A stretch of DNA of 64,000 bases from assembly GCA_022828595.1 (NCBI GenBank), contig JAKGHH010000003.1, positions 11,470,934-11,534,933 on the forward strand, in the 5' to 3' direction. Shown here piece after piece: positions 12,881 through 25,420 of the stretch. A program made the position numbers and the translations under genes. The notes beneath the pieces are model-generated. The model was not told where the DNA came from, searched no databases, and was given only the letters and a program-made list of their open reading frames with translations. The stretch is from Nelumbo lutea (taxonomy: Eukaryota > Streptophyta > Magnoliopsida > Proteales > Nelumbonaceae). The stretch's first letter is position 1; every line of letters begins with the position of its first letter.

Positions 12881-13403
12881 TTGCAGTTCTGCCATTGGTA
12901 CCAGTGGAGAACCTTGTGCTATCTTGCCAAATTAACTTTATGATTAATTTACGAATCTTTCATATCTGCATTGGTCCTGCAACTCATTCAGTTGTCCTCT
13001 CTGGTACAAGAAGCTCAGTTGGTGCAGTGCAACTATACCGGGTGTTAGCGAGAAGGAACAAAATGCTGTACAAGTTCATCTTGCACTCTCTCAGCCATTC
13101 AGAAATGTTAGTTTATTATATTATATCATGATTGGCTATATCTATGGTTTGATCTGTTGGTTATTAGTCAGACATTATTGATATTTTAAGAGTGTCACCG
13201 ACAAGATGATTATTAGAGTTACCTCAATGCATTGGTACCTACTTGGAGGAAATGATCGACTGGATGTGTCTGAGTCCACTGTTAGGGTCCGTTTGACAAA
13301 CTGTGAAACTTATGCACCTCCCAACATTTGTTTCAGACAACTAGCTTTAAATCAGAAGTCTGCGGTACAGTGGGAACTTCAGAAAAAAGCAACCGGAAGA
13401 TGA
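12881..13403 (+). pseudogene. unidentified coding-like fragments
   Basis: Following a T-rich, acceptor-like stretch ending in CAG at about 12880, the frame 12868-13131 reads LPLVPVENLVLSCQ and GPATHSVVLSGTRSSVGAV. A second frame over 13045-13105 reads EKEQNAVQVHLALSQPF. A further block at 13206-13403 reads MHWYLLGGNDRLDVSEST and LTNCETYAPPN. The frames do not agree and no splice model joins them cleanly, so a decayed gene is as likely as real exons. I do not recognise the product. Confidence 0.25.
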
Positions 13404-14137
13404 TGGGTTTTCTTCAAATACCACCTTAAAAAGCAAGGAGTGCAACTGTTGTCTGAAAAAAAAAACCCTGGATTTCTACCTAAAAGAGTGGATAAATGCA
13501 ACACACGCATATGTAAGCAAAATGATATTTTTTTGTTCTTCAAGGTTTTCTTTTCTCTTCTTTTTTTTTTTTCTTTTTTCCCTGCCAGTGCCAGAGGGGT
13601 GGGTGTTTGGTAGTGCTGCCCTCGTACAACAGTGGTTATTAGTTATCATGCTGCACCTAGCGAACTAATTGAAAATGATATAGCTGGTGCTGTACTACTG
13701 TGTTGCCCAATACTTATTGATCCTTTGTTCAAGGATTCATGTGCTATATGCTTAATGAACATGTCCTTCCAAGTAGGGGTGATTCAATCCAAGCCGAACT
13801 TCTGTATGTCTTGGCTCAGTTTAACTAAAATACTGTTAGGCTCGAATTTGAATTCAATTCGAACTCTAGTTTTTTTATTTGTGTGTTAATCAAACAAGAC
13901 TAATGAGCTTTTGAGTCAAATTTTTTATTTAGTTGAGCTCGAGTTTGAATAAATAATCGAACTAACCTTAAGATTCGAACTCAATTGGAATCAAATTTGG
14001 ACCCAAACTATTCAATTAAAGATTGATTCCATTACAGTCTTACTTCCAAGTCTAACATGAAAAGAATGACATCATGTCTAATATCGTCCAATTATGCACA
14101 GGTGAGTGTGCATCAGAGGTCAGATAAAGCGGACCAT
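13404..14137. other. intergenic, possible diverged hAT-like repeat
   Basis: About 13776-14040 starts TAGGGGTG and is rich in TTCGAAC / GTTCGAA-type palindromic motifs, as in many plant non-autonomous hAT elements. The expected matching right end (CACCCCTA) is not visible, so ends are undefined. Confidence 0.35.
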
Positions 14138-14140
14138 TAA

Positions 14141-14249
14141 GGCTCAGTTTGGAAGGAATACAAATACAAATATGAACAATACAAATACATACAAAATACA
14201 TAGTTTTGCACTCTATATATTTGCATTTGTACTCCTTCCAAATTGAGCC
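14141..14249. mobile_element. MITE, family A copy 1 (Tourist/Harbinger-like)
   Basis: A 109-bp element with terminal inverted repeats: left GGCTCAGTTTGGAAGGAATA, right the complement with few mismatches (ending TCCAAATTGAGCC). It is flanked by perfect 3-bp TAA target duplications at 14138-14140 and 14250-14252, typical of PIF/Harbinger insertions. Two further copies are in the window at 40761 and 56469. No coding capacity. Confidence 0.85.
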
Positions 14250-15274
14250 TAAAGAGCATTAATACACCCTTCAGGGAGGAAGAAGCAACTTCTCATTGGA
14301 TTTCAGTATTTCAACTTTCAAAAAAAAAGGCATTTGTTTATTGGAATTGGAAAAATGTGTGAGGGATTGGAAATTTTGCTCTTTTGAGGCAGAAACTGAG
14401 GCTTCTAATATTCGCTTGCTTAAAAGTAAGTTCCGTGCACATTTAGGGAGGGCAATTTCAACCACATCCTGAATTGGTTTTGAGCAGGTTTTCCTTGATG
14501 TTCTAAAGCGATTCTTTAAATTTAAGCCATCCACATGGCTTTGCATCTTCACGAATGGTAGAAAAACATCTAATAAAACTGCCTTCCATCATCATATATA
14601 TCTGTATTCTGTTGAATTTATATTCTAGATCTACAGCTCGAAGAGGAACCGATTAATTGCATCCAATGCAACTAATTAGTAAATCATGTGATGTTTGGTA
14701 GTCATTCTCTAATACCAAATTTTTCCAATTTGATGTCCGAGCTTACTCCATCAAGATTTAATGAAGCGAATACAAGGGGATCATGAGAGCTAATTACTTT
14801 TGCTCTTCAAATTATTTGTTCATACTTGGTGTTTGGATCCAAACATGCATTTATATATTTTGGATTAAATATTCAAAAAGAATCCTACAGCGAATCCCAT
14901 CTCATCTGCTACCCCAGAAAAGGGAAAAGCAGAAACTCACAATCAGATGTATCCATCTCACTGAGGTTGGGCAGGCTCCAAATCCCATTTTGTGCATTGA
15001 CGTCGGAGAGTTTTCATTCCATTTCAAACCTTAATACCCAAGACAAAAAAAAAAAGTATCCTGTCAAGTATCCCCCAATCCCCTCCTCACTTTTTCCCCC
15101 AAAAAATAAGCCATAAGAAAAGAATGGATTCTTCTACAGAGATGAGTCTCGCATAATTCATTATGTAATTGAGAAGAGAGGGTTGAACTACAAAGGAAAG
15201 CTAAAGAAGCATATTAGACTGAAATGTACGAGCTACATAAATTATTAATTTAAGAATTGGCTCAGAGATGTTTG
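14250..15274. other. intergenic, downstream of the WNK-related gene, no gene recognised
   Basis: AT-rich. The open frames at 14271-14552 (minus) and 14783-15116 (plus) lack recognisable domains or splice context. The last few hundred bases presumably hold the 3' untranslated region of the minus-strand gene ending at 15275; no perfect AATAAA is seen close to its stop on that strand. Confidence 0.5.
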
Positions 15275-17125
15275 TTAGGTCTGCTGTTGGTGCTGATAAT
15301 AATGATAAGCGTGATGTTGATACGACACGGTACTGCTACTCTCACCCAAGTACTTATCGTGTCCATATTCATCGTCTATCTCCTCCTTGGCCACCTTCTC
15401 CATGCCCATCATTCCCAATGGCCTGTGAGATGATAAAAGCTGCGGTCCTGAGTTATACCCAGATGAGGATGGGGACGGTGTGGGCACAACGGACGGGAGC
15501 TTTGAGAGAAGTGCTTCAAGGCTGCTCATTGATGGAATAATCTTTACTGGCTGGCCGAACTGATTGTAGAATTCGGTGGTCGTCGTCGTTGTCATTGCTG
15601 GGGAAGCCAGTGTTGCACGGAAAGACAAACTATCGGGTGCACCGTCAACTTTGAAGGGGAATGGTGAAGATGATGGGTGTGGCAAGAGAACACCAGGAAT
15701 GCTCTCCAGATAACTGAACTTTTTTCGCAGTAAGACGACATAGCTTAAGTCTTCCATCACCTTGAGTGCCACGAGTGAGAACAGAAGTGAGACTGTTAGC
15801 TAGTAGGAACACAGTAGTGCTTTAAAACTTTAAGCTAGCTAGTCTTGCTTACCGCACATGATTAACACTGAGTGCATCTGTTTGTGTGCATGTTTATGGA
15901 GAGAGAGAGAGAGAGGGAGAGAGAGAGAGAGAGAGAGAGAACCTTGTGAAGAGCTCCTAATTGAACTACACCTTCTCTAACTGCAATCAAAGCGATGGTC
16001 TGGAAGATACATGAAGAAGCAAATTAGAGGAAAAAACCTCTCAATTCTTAGGAGCCTGTAGCTATAGAGCGACAAAAGGAGGGAGTGATGTTTGTAATAT
16101 GAAGTACCTTAATACCAGACTGGAACTGAGCTTCCCATGTCCTTGGATGCTGAAAATTAAAAAAAAAAAAAAAAAAGATCAGCATAAAAGACAGGCCAGC
16201 TGGGAGATTTCTCCAGACGAAATACAGATCCAAATCATGTGGGTATACGTGAACTATGAAATATATTTTGTCAAGAATGATCAGAAATATCAATTACATA
16301 CTGAATCTCCTGGGTTATTCCATGCAGACAAGAAGTTGATTTCTTGATCACTTGGTTCCTTAAATACCCATTTATGACTGTGATCTGCCGCCACTTTTCC
16401 AATCAAACTGCCCACCCAAAAATGAAAAAAATAAATATTCGACGACATTAGATCATCACTTCGAGAGCTACTGAATCTTATCTACACAAGACATAGTGGC
16501 TCTTACTTACCCTTCTCCATAATTATATATTTCATGGGACATCTTGAAGAAAAGCTCTGGTTGCAGGCCTTTAAAGTGTGAGAATTCGCAATTTCCATAC
16601 ACCGATGAACCTGGGCAATCGCCGGAATCGATTTCGGCCATTGAAGCAGCAAAGTTGCAGAAGCCATCTTCCCATACCAATATCCTACCATACGCGAAGA
16701 GCGATCATGGTGCAATATGGCTAAATAGTACATACAAAAACTATGATCCAGGGAGTATCGTAAAACTAAAATAATACCAGTTCCTCCTGTTTCCTCTTGA
16801 CCTATCAAAGGCTCCTCCTTGAATATCCCATCTGTTGGAAGTAAATAAGTTGACATTAGATCACTAAAGAAAAAAAAGGACATTGTCATTCATCTACGCA
16901 TAAATAAGAATAGTTTTCCCTTTACTAAATGATCTATTGGGATTTTTTTTCTATTTCGATTTTTTTTTTTTTTTGCTTTTATCCTCACTTGGGCGGTGGG
17001 TAGTTTCTAGGCAAGATCCTCCAGAAAACAGCATAGACCCATTGAGAGTTTTCATGGATACACAGGCTCCTCAAGGTGTATTGAAGGAGATGAGTAACAG
17101 CTAATGGATTGAGATTTTCCTCCAT
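15275..17125 (-). CDS. bHLH-MYC_N domain protein, 'WNK-related' family (no kinase domain)
   Basis: Seven exons join in phase into 351 residues: 17125-16989, 16831-16778, 16684-16511, 16407-16302, 16149-16108, 15999-15943 and 15760-15275. All introns are GT-AG. The start MEENLNPLAV is the first in-frame Met after the TATA box. The N-terminal half carries the conserved block of this plant family: LCIHENSQWVYAVFWRILPR (exon 1), GNRRNW then ILVWEDGFCNFAAS (exons 2-3), LQPELFFKMSHEIYNYGEG (exon 3), LIGKVAADHSHKWVFKEP (exon 4), HPRTWEAQFQSGIK (exon 5), TIALIAVREGVVQLGALHK (exon 6) and VMEDLSYVVLLRKKFSYLES (exon 7). This corresponds to the bHLH-MYC N-terminal fold, as in MYC-type transcription factors. 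There is no bHLH DNA-binding region and no kinase motif, so the common annotation 'serine/threonine-protein kinase WNK-related' is historical. The C-terminus is Ser/Pro/Thr-rich and ends in a His/Tyr/Gln-rich tail (residues about 325-351). The gene looks intact. Its function is not established; a regulatory role is inference. Confidence 0.93.
15899..15940. repeat. (GA)n microsatellite abutting a splice donor
   Basis: A nearly perfect GA tract on the plus strand lies in the sixth intron of the WNK-related gene. On the coding strand it is a (CT)n tract starting right after the donor GT (AAG|GTTCTCTCTC), so the donor is non-consensus from position +3 on. Confidence 0.95.
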
Positions 17126-17148
17126 AACCTTCGAAACTGGAACTGACT

Positions 17149-17177
17149 CTCTTTCTTTTCTCTCTCTTTCTCTCTCG
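17149..17177 (-). promoter_or_regulatory. purine-rich (GA) 5' leader of the WNK-related gene
   Basis: On the coding strand the presumed 5' untranslated leader just upstream of the start codon is a GAGA/GAAA-rich tract. Such leaders are common in plant regulatory genes and can bind GAGA-binding (BBR/BPC) proteins; a role here is inference. Confidence 0.4.
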
Positions 17178-17243
17178 CGATGGGATGGAAAAACCCAAAA
17201 TCCTATCCTTCCATGGAAAGGCCAATCCACAAGAACAGCTCAC

Positions 17244-17250
17244 ATTTATA
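17244..17250 (-). promoter_or_regulatory. candidate TATA box of the WNK-related gene
   Basis: TATAAAT on the minus strand, 119-125 bp upstream of the start codon. Transcription would then begin about 30 bp downstream, giving a leader of roughly 90 nt. It is the only TATA-like motif well placed for this gene. Confidence 0.5.
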
Positions 17251-17509
17251 CTCCTCCCCAAATCTCCCTCTCTGAAACAGTATTTAATCATTCTTTAAAA
17301 TTTACCAATATGATCTGATAAGACCAACCATTTCTTCCCGGTTCCCATTTCCCAACGATCTCTTTTTCAATCACCAACCATTCAGAAACTGTTCATCTGC
17401 TTTTCTTTTCTTTTTTTCATTTCCTAATCCCAATTATTAATTATCAGTAAGACCTAGCCTCCTTTTAATGCAATGTTGCACCATTCTCACTCAGTTTCCT
17501 GAAAACCCA

Positions 17510-17540
<31 letters not shown>

Positions 17541-20135
17541 AACCTCAATGCCTTATTTCCTTTGACTCACCTGACACATGTAACGTATATTTACTTATTC
17601 CACCCCAGGAAAACTTCCATTTTCATTTATCCATCCTAAGAGTTGGTTGAATGTTATTTACCATGCACATGGCCAAAATCATTTCCATTTCCATTTGGTC
17701 AAATGGAGCAGTATGATGAAGTGTGGACTCTCCCAATCCTGTATTTCTGATCGACCAATATAATTCATCCTTCTGATTGTTCGACCAGTATAATTTGCAT
17801 TTGCATGGTGTGGTCCAGGAGTAGTGCAGTTGATTGACTAAATGTGGAGGTCCTAATCGGCCATATTTCTTAGCTTCAATGTTTAATTTTAACTGTGTCA
17901 ATGAGGAAAAAATTGCCTAGCATGCTGATACAAAGATGCTACAGAACAGAACTTGTCATATTCTCATTGCCTTATCCCTTACCTCATTTCCAGCTGCCAC
18001 CAATGATGCCAAGGAGAAAATTAATCCATGCTCAAGATTACTGAGGGAGAAAAGGCTTGTTGAGCACAATAAACACATGCATGATCCTATCTATCTGAAT
18101 CAAGGTGCCTGTTTCTGGGGACCCATTTATATTGCGAAATACATTTCTTTTCATGACCACCCCCCCCCCCCCCAAAAAAAAAAAAAAAACATTGAAAGAT
18201 GAGTTTGACAGCCCAGAACCGAGAAGCTCTGCTGATGAGATGGATTGCTGTAATTTTGGGGTATGGCCTACCAATGTTTGCCGCATCGATTAGACGACTG
18301 AGAAGAGGAAAAAGTGGGTAATATAGGCCAATGAAATGTAGAAACTGAACGAGGCTTAAAATTTAAAATAATACTAACTAGCTGTATTATAATATATATT
18401 ATCATTCTTCATGCTCCTTCAAATTTTCTCATGGCTGCGTCTGCGTGCTTGCACAGTTCACAATAACCACGTAGCAAAACAGATGAATACATACAAATAT
18501 ACAAGATATTATGAGGAAGAGAAGACAATTTATCAGAGTGTACTTCTACTTGTATAGTTCAGTGAGTAGAAAGATGAGTAGAATGGGTCCTCTCAGATTC
18601 TGGAAAATTTGGCAGATCTCTCTCTCTCTCCATGATGACCAAAGGGAGCTTTCAGAAGGCTTGTGACGTAGCTTTCATTCCTCCTCCTGACACCCAGAAT
18701 GCTTACCAGAACCAGACCACTACACTCACTCTTTGACCGTCCAATAACGAAGAACAAAAAATTTGAATATTCCAAGTAAAAAATATATACGTGGGAAGAG
18801 AGACCAGTAACCATCAACTTGAATTTACCGTTTTATCCAGCCTCTATCCTCATCTCTTCCCTTGATATATTGCTGTCTTCTTTGGAGAGAGATTTTAATA
18901 GTGGGGAAATGTTTTCGTTGTAATAATGTATATGAATATGTACGAACCCATAGCAGAATAAAATAGTAGTGCTGGGCGACAGAGTCTGATGTAGTGATGT
19001 AGGGAAAAGAGGGGGTTTTGGGGTGCATGACGTTTGGATTTTATTGAACCTGGTGATTGTGATAATGGTGGGAATGGTGTATATATAATTTTGCTATATA
19101 TTTCATATCTGTTGCTATTATTTAACAATATAATTGTAGCAATTTAATATGTGAAAGAAACAATACAACTGTAGCAAACAATTTAACAATATAATATATT
19201 ATCATTCTTCATGCACATGGAAGTTTCTGCTCGTACCACCCTTCCAATGAAATATAAATAAAATTCAGACTTACAGGTTTCACAAACAAGCAAAATGGAA
19301 CTAATGACGAAAAGTATGGTAACAGAGCAGTCTGTCTGTCTTCGTAAAAAAAAAAAAAGAAATGCTAGATGAAGATAGACAAGAGAGAACCTCCTTTCTT
19401 TTGTTATATTCCTGCATGATATGATTATTTTCTCATGAGATGAGTAGGTCAAAAGTTATGAATGTTTGGTTTAGGTCCTTGAGGATCCATGTATATATAA
19501 AAAAAGATTGAAAACTGAAAAGGTGGGCTATTGGGGTTTGGCTATATAGGTAGGAAAACCAAAAATTCTTTTCTATCTTTTCTGTTAAAAGGTGGGCTAT
19601 TGGGGTTTGGAGGGAATGAATTTGAGTGATTGTTCTCTAAACTGTTAAATATTATTTTATTAGGATCTGCAAATAGAACCCACACTTTCCAAAACCTAGA
19701 ACAGTAAAAGTTAACCTTATTTTACTTCTGCATGCATGCATTCACATTGACCGACCAACTCACTCTTTTCTCTTTTGATTAGTGCACCAAAAACGAATAA
19801 TCCATTAATCAGTCTTTCAGTCCAAGCGTCATCATGAATTTCATTAAATGATCACAGGGTATTCCGTAATTTCGTTTGTTAAAATTGTTCCACCAAGGAG
19901 ACCAGCATAACTGCCTTTATTTCAACATAAAGTGGAATTAGATGGAAACGTTTTAGTGATATTTTTATCCCTTTCACGGAGAAAAAGAAGAAAACTTTTT
20001 TTTTTGGTTGGTTCCATATATACATCAAAACTAATTAAAGGAGGATGACTAGCTTGAACAGTCATTCACGCTTCCCAATAATAATTGTACATGTAGCAGG
20101 GTTTTAAAAGGAAGCCGTATGTCAAAATTACTGCC
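17251..20135. other. intergenic, upstream of the WNK-related gene, no gene recognised
   Basis: Contains a (CT)n tract at 17513-17540, a poly-C/poly-A junction at 18160-18189 and several A- or T-runs. Two near-identical 18-mers (GGTGGGCTATTGGGGTTTGG) occur at about 19521 and 19590. The minus-strand frames at 18593-19452 have no recognisable domain, and I saw no conserved microRNA sequence. Confidence 0.45.
17513..17540. repeat. (CT)n microsatellite
   Basis: About 14 perfect CT units, roughly 390 bp upstream of the start of the minus-strand WNK-related gene. Confidence 0.95.
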
Positions 20136-20587
20136 CTGATCACTAAATTAATTTAAAGAATAAAAAGTAGAAAGAAGAATTTATGAAACAAACGACCATC
20201 ACAGAAAAAAATTTGATGGAAACAAATAAAAGACTACAAATATAGGACAAATTCTCAAAAAGGAAAGTGAAAGTAAAACTGAGTCTGTTTCCTTCAACGC
20301 ATTGTGATTCTTTTCCTTGGACGATTGCAAGCACCAAAGTTACAGAGGAGAGGAGAAAGATGAGATTAGAATCACATAAGAGGGGGCTCTCTCTCTCTCT
20401 CCCCCCTTGGCTGTCTACCTTTACTAGTAAGAGTAACCTTAGTGGAAGACCTGTTATGAAAGGATCTAGATGCCATGAATCTAACCTTCCACTTGCAAAC
20501 GTAGGGAAGGGTTTAGAGGGGAGAAAAATGAAGAGAATTACAAGGTACAACTGCAAATGCCGAACAGCACATCAGAGAGAGAGAGAT

Positions 20588-20621
<34 letters not shown>

Positions 20622-20880
20622 GGAAGAAAAGGTGGCAAATAGTTGGGGTGGGAATTTTAATTTTAAGTGAAGTAGGTCAATGCTTCAAGACACTGCCAAT
20701 ACCAACTTCCACCACTGGGAAAAACTCCACATTATCACGTGAAGACTTTGGCGGTCACAATCTTGGCCTAGAAAAGCTTATGTACCCTCCAACCAAAGAA
20801 AAGATTGTCACTTCTTCCCTACTTTTATTTGCATGCAGTAAAACAAGGCATTCTTTGGGAGAGCTCGCGGTAAATAAAGA

Positions 20881-20945
20881 CTCTCTCTCTCTATTTATCT
20901 ATTTATCTATCTATCTATCTATCTATATATATATATATATATATA
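20881..20945. repeat. compound (CT)n-(TATC)n-(AT)n microsatellite
   Basis: A continuous simple-sequence block of three adjoining motifs. Confidence 0.95.
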
Positions 20946-22424
20946 ACCCATTATCTACCAACAAAGATTGCAGCTGCCCCATCAACCCACACCATCCAAT
21001 TTGATGATGATCATAAACATCGATCGATCTGATTAAAAGCTTCCATTTAGGTTGGTCAAAAGTAAAGTTTACCCATTGTGCATCTGTGCTAATTAATGAC
21101 AGTCAAACAGAAAGTGATCATGGATCAGACAATTGAAGCTCAGCGACAAAACGTGGTGAATCCTGAATCCATCCACATTTTGGATCAGGGTCCTACCTAC
21201 TCATATCCTTATACCTTGAAGTAGAGCTAGATCTCCTCTCTCCTCTCCTGTGTATCTTTCTTATTACCATATTTGGTAGCTCAAGCTTTCAATATGGGTT
21301 TAATTTCAGATGTCACTGTTGCCTTTACTCATCACCGTTTGTTTAATTAACAGGTCTCCTCTTTTGGCCTCATTTAATTCCAGTCCAAATAAAGTTGTGG
21401 TTGTAATGCAATTCTTAAACAAATGGTTGCAGGGGTTTGGTTACACCACAGTCAAAGCTAAGTCTTCCTCATGCTTGGGTCAAATTGCAATTGCATTTTA
21501 TCAGACTGGACCTTCGAGTGGGTTACCAGCTGGGTACAGATCTCAGTCCGATTTGACGTGGTGCAGTTTCATTTTAATCCAAAACGAACCAAAAAAAGAT
21601 TTACAAACTCTTATAAAAATACAGCTCCACTTTTCTAGCTACTACCAGGATTCTTTTCATACTAGTATAGTATATTCTTCTGAGAAGCACTCAAAATGAG
21701 GAGCATGTCATAATAGTAAGCAGCTAGCACTATTTGACTTGGAAATAAAGCCAACCGATCGACAGGTAAACATAAAGGGAGGTAATGACACACTGTGTTG
21801 AGCTGGCACTAGCTAGTAAAATATATGTCCATGAAACAAGTCTCCTCCTGCTGCAGGCTCAATTGAAAGGAGAGAGTGATCTGGATCTGGAGGGATGAGT
21901 ATCAAATTTAGAGTTTTGCTTATTAATTATAATTAGTCCCACAGTACAGGGCTCTTGGAAATGGTCCGATTGTGATAACACATCGTACGTACACAGCACC
22001 ATGCAGAGGAGCTAGCCTATTAATAATTTGTCCTTATTAGTTAGGACTTAGGATAAATTAGACTAAACATTACGCATTAAACACAGTATATGATCGGACT
22101 AGAAATGATGATGAGGTTGTGGGCTTTTCGATGATGTTATCTTTTCTGCACCAGTCTGAAAGTGACTTGCAATGATAGAGAGATGGAATGGGCATCTAAG
22201 CTCTGTGAGATGTAGGGCCAAGCAGAGTGAGATATGTGCAGGGGAAGGCCGCTACTGCCAGGACAGCGACATGTGATCCCCACAAAGGCTTGCAACTTTC
22301 CCCAGCGTTGCAAGTTTTCATTTTCGTCCAAGTGATGAATTGCACAACATCAATTATATTAATTGCTGCATCCTCCTCAATGGACACTTCAAAGCAATGA
22401 TGAGTTTGTTAATCAAGCTCGCTC

Positions 22425-22505
22425 GCTCTCTCTCTCTCTATATATATATATGCTTTAAATTTTCATTCCAATTAGTACTAAAGATATATATATATATATA
22501 TATAT
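22425..22505. repeat. paired (CT)n/(AT)n and (AT)n microsatellites
   Basis: CT then AT units at about 22425-22452, and a second AT tract at 22483-22505. Confidence 0.9.
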
Positions 22506-24263
22506 AGTAGTGTACATGTATATGCATTATATATATCTCTATGGTTGGTTTCTACTATGTCATCTCATGTCACATACTCTCTCTCTCTGGTACTTTTGTG
22601 TATTCTCACCACTTTACAGAAAGGATGGCACATGGGAACATGGGGCTGGCAGATCAGATTCTTTTTCTTCTCTTTAGGAAAATCATGGCATTAAAGGCCG
22701 GGGTAATCTTTCATTCTCATACAGCATGCACGCTTGACTGGTACCTTTTCTCTCAGGCTCGGCCAACAGACCGGGTCCAGCACTTAAAATTAGGAATGGG
22801 GACGATGAGGATAAATAAAAGAGAATATGAGGCATCTGATCAATAAAACATGATACACGAGTGGTGCCCTTTTAATTGTAGCCCTAATCAATTAGCTTGA
22901 TTAATTATTGAACATGATTGCCCTAGTTTTATTTGGCAAATGCCATATATATACTACATGTTCTGCATTTGACTCTAAAGAATTAATTAGGTAATTGAAT
23001 TGATAGGCCATATCTACGACGTGCCATTGTCTGGCCTGATAAATCACCTCCAACTCTGACCTTGATCACTCAATAGATTTGGGTTGCTCGTACTGTTTGT
23101 CGGATGTCACATGGCAACAGAAGATATAGATAATTGACAGGCATCCACTATGGTAGTATGGTGAGGCTCAATCTCTATCTCAATTTCTGGGTTATCAACC
23201 TATGGAGTTCTTACCAAGAAAAAATAAATAAAAATCTATGGAGTTGGAGGTACATATCTGTAGACATATCATGGATTTAGGTGGGTGACTGGGTGTGTGT
23301 GTGTGAAGAAAACATGCTTCCTTCTTCTTTATCATAATTCCGGTAGTTGGCCTTGAATGGTCGTCCAGTGACATGTGAATTGGCTGTCAAGCAACCAGAG
23401 GGTGTTGTTGATTCAAAAGCCCCATTAGGAGGTTATTATCCAACAGCTTTGAACGCGACACCCATGACCTAACGTACTGAGTTATCTCTCTGCTTCATGT
23501 CACGTCTTTGTTTCCTATTCCTAATCAAATCGCATATAAAGGAAAATGGTACTGATTACTGAATCACTAATTATTTTTGTACCACGGATTCAGTAAGTTG
23601 GGAAAGCAAAGAGAAGTTTGCAATTATTTTGTTAAGCATTTTCATTCATATTATAAACAAAACAAAAGTTTATGTATAAATGATAAAGGAAAACAAATAT
23701 TACAAATCATGAAATTTAAATCAAGGACTAAGCACACCCACCTCAACACAACACAAATAAGCATATCAAACTGCTTTGTGTGTGGTATTGGAGAATCAGA
23801 AGCCCAATTCATCTCCGAAAAAACACATGACTGGTTTATTAATTATGAAAGTATATTTTATGAAACATGAAGCAAATGAAAAATAATCAGAGTTTAATGT
23901 GATTGGTTGAAATATAGATTTAACATACAACCACAATGGTTAAACTTCGAATATAACATGCAACACTTCACTTATGATTCATCAGAAAAAAAAAAAAAAA
24001 AATCTATAATCTCTATCAAGACATCAGATTTCATTAAGAATAACTAGCTATCGCATTTTGTGACTATTTTCGGTACCAAAATCGCATCTGTGACTTGTGA
24101 AGACAGACGCATGACGATCAAACAATGATCAGATGGTAAATTTCGAAATGTCTACTCTTCATTTCTCAGATCGATAGAAATTCAAAAGCATCACCTAGAC
24201 GGACCATCCACACCATCAATCATTAGGTCTATATTCATTAATTTTCTCATCTTCTTTTCCAAA

Positions 24264-24723
24264 GGTTCTGTTTGTTAATAGTGCAAATTTGAATTAGATA
24301 CAAATTTTGAACCTGAGTCAATTTTGCATTTATTTATAATTATGATTTATACTCTTAAATGATATAAAATTTGTACTTTTTGTCTCATTCGCACTTACTA
24401 AAAGTGTGAATTTCACAACTCAAAAACTGATGCAAATTTTGCACCACCTTCCTACCTCAATTCAATCTTATATGAACTAGAGCCTGCATCATTTTGCACC
24501 ACATCTCAATTCTATCTCATATGAACTAATAATCCTCCTACCATCGTTCTCTTTCATGTAAGTTGTGGGATCACATTATTTTACTGCTCACAAACAAATA
24601 AGACAAGCCGACAAGGTCAAATCTGAAGAAAAAAAGAAACTAGATTTTACACAACCTATTTGCACTAGACATTTGCACAAGTGCAATGGAAATTCACACT
24701 GCAAGTCTGCAACCAAATGCTGT
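24264..24723. mobile_element. possible MITE related to family F (diverged)
   Basis: The left side starts GGTTCTGTTTGTTAATAGTG followed by CAAATTTG. The right side, read in complement, starts GCATTTGGTTGCAGACTTGC followed by AGTGTGAATTT. Both ends resemble the ends of the 56183-56444 element (GTGTTTG plus a GTGCAAAT-like subterminal motif). Ends are imperfect and no target duplication is clear. Confidence 0.35.
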
Positions 24724-25420
24724 CAAAGGAACAAGGATTAGACGGACAGGATGCTTAGTCATCTAGCAAACTTGAGATGTCACCAGGGTGGTGTTTGGAC
24801 AGAATTGTAGTATTTATCATTCTTCCACCGTCGTCATCCCAACCCCAATTAAACTGTAAGAAAAAGCTGCGGCCCATGAGATGGGACCCACAATATGCGA
24901 GAAGTCTCGGTCCAAGAATAAGTAGGGCCCACGACTTAGATGGTTATACTTGCTTCTATTGTTTAGTGTTTACGTACGAGAGACTAGCATTCCACTGAGT
25001 AGTCTCCATCTCCCCGGCTAACAAGACGAATGGGAAGATCAACTAGTACCTGAAATAAATTCCCCACTACTAGCCAAAACAGTTTCTGCTGCCATGACAT
25101 GCCACATGGCACACTATGATTGGTGGTTTATGCATAAATTCATTCACCCTACCTATTTTAGGAACCAAAGATGTGACTCGGGTGGAAGCTATACATTAGC
25201 CCCCAAAATTTTTCCACAACAAAACAGACCCAACCATTCTGTGTACTGTTGTGGCAGTAATTGGGGCTGAAACTGAAAGGTTAAACTACGTACCTTTTGA
25301 CCGTTTATGACCAAGTGCTTTGCTCTGGATATAGAAAGCTTAATACACATTCTAATTTCTAATTAGCTGATGGGATCCACTTGTTGTTGGAGTCTGGGAT
25401 GGACCGGTTCAACAGTTTAA

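Larger units (their letters stand above)
20136..24262. other. intergenic, no gene recognised
   Basis: The long open frame at 20267-21004 (245 residues) runs through (CT)n, (AT)n and (TCTA)n tracts and has no domain, so I do not call it a gene. Microsatellites: (AT)n 20588-20612, compound (CT)/(TATC)/(AT) 20881-20945, and (CT)/(AT) tracts at 22425-22505. Otherwise ordinary AT-rich upstream DNA. Confidence 0.45.

Noticed and set aside
13776..14045. Possible full hAT element starting TAGGGGTG
   Set aside because: No matching right terminus or 8-bp duplication visible, so it is mentioned only as a repeat-like stretch.
20267..21004. Longest uninterrupted open frame outside the transposons (245 codons, plus strand)
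   Set aside because: It reads through CT, AT and TCTA microsatellites, has no domain, no splice context and biased low-complexity composition.
21990..22015. CATGCAGAGGAG matches the 3' half of miR528
   Set aside because: The 5' (seed) half does not match and no hairpin partner is present nearby.
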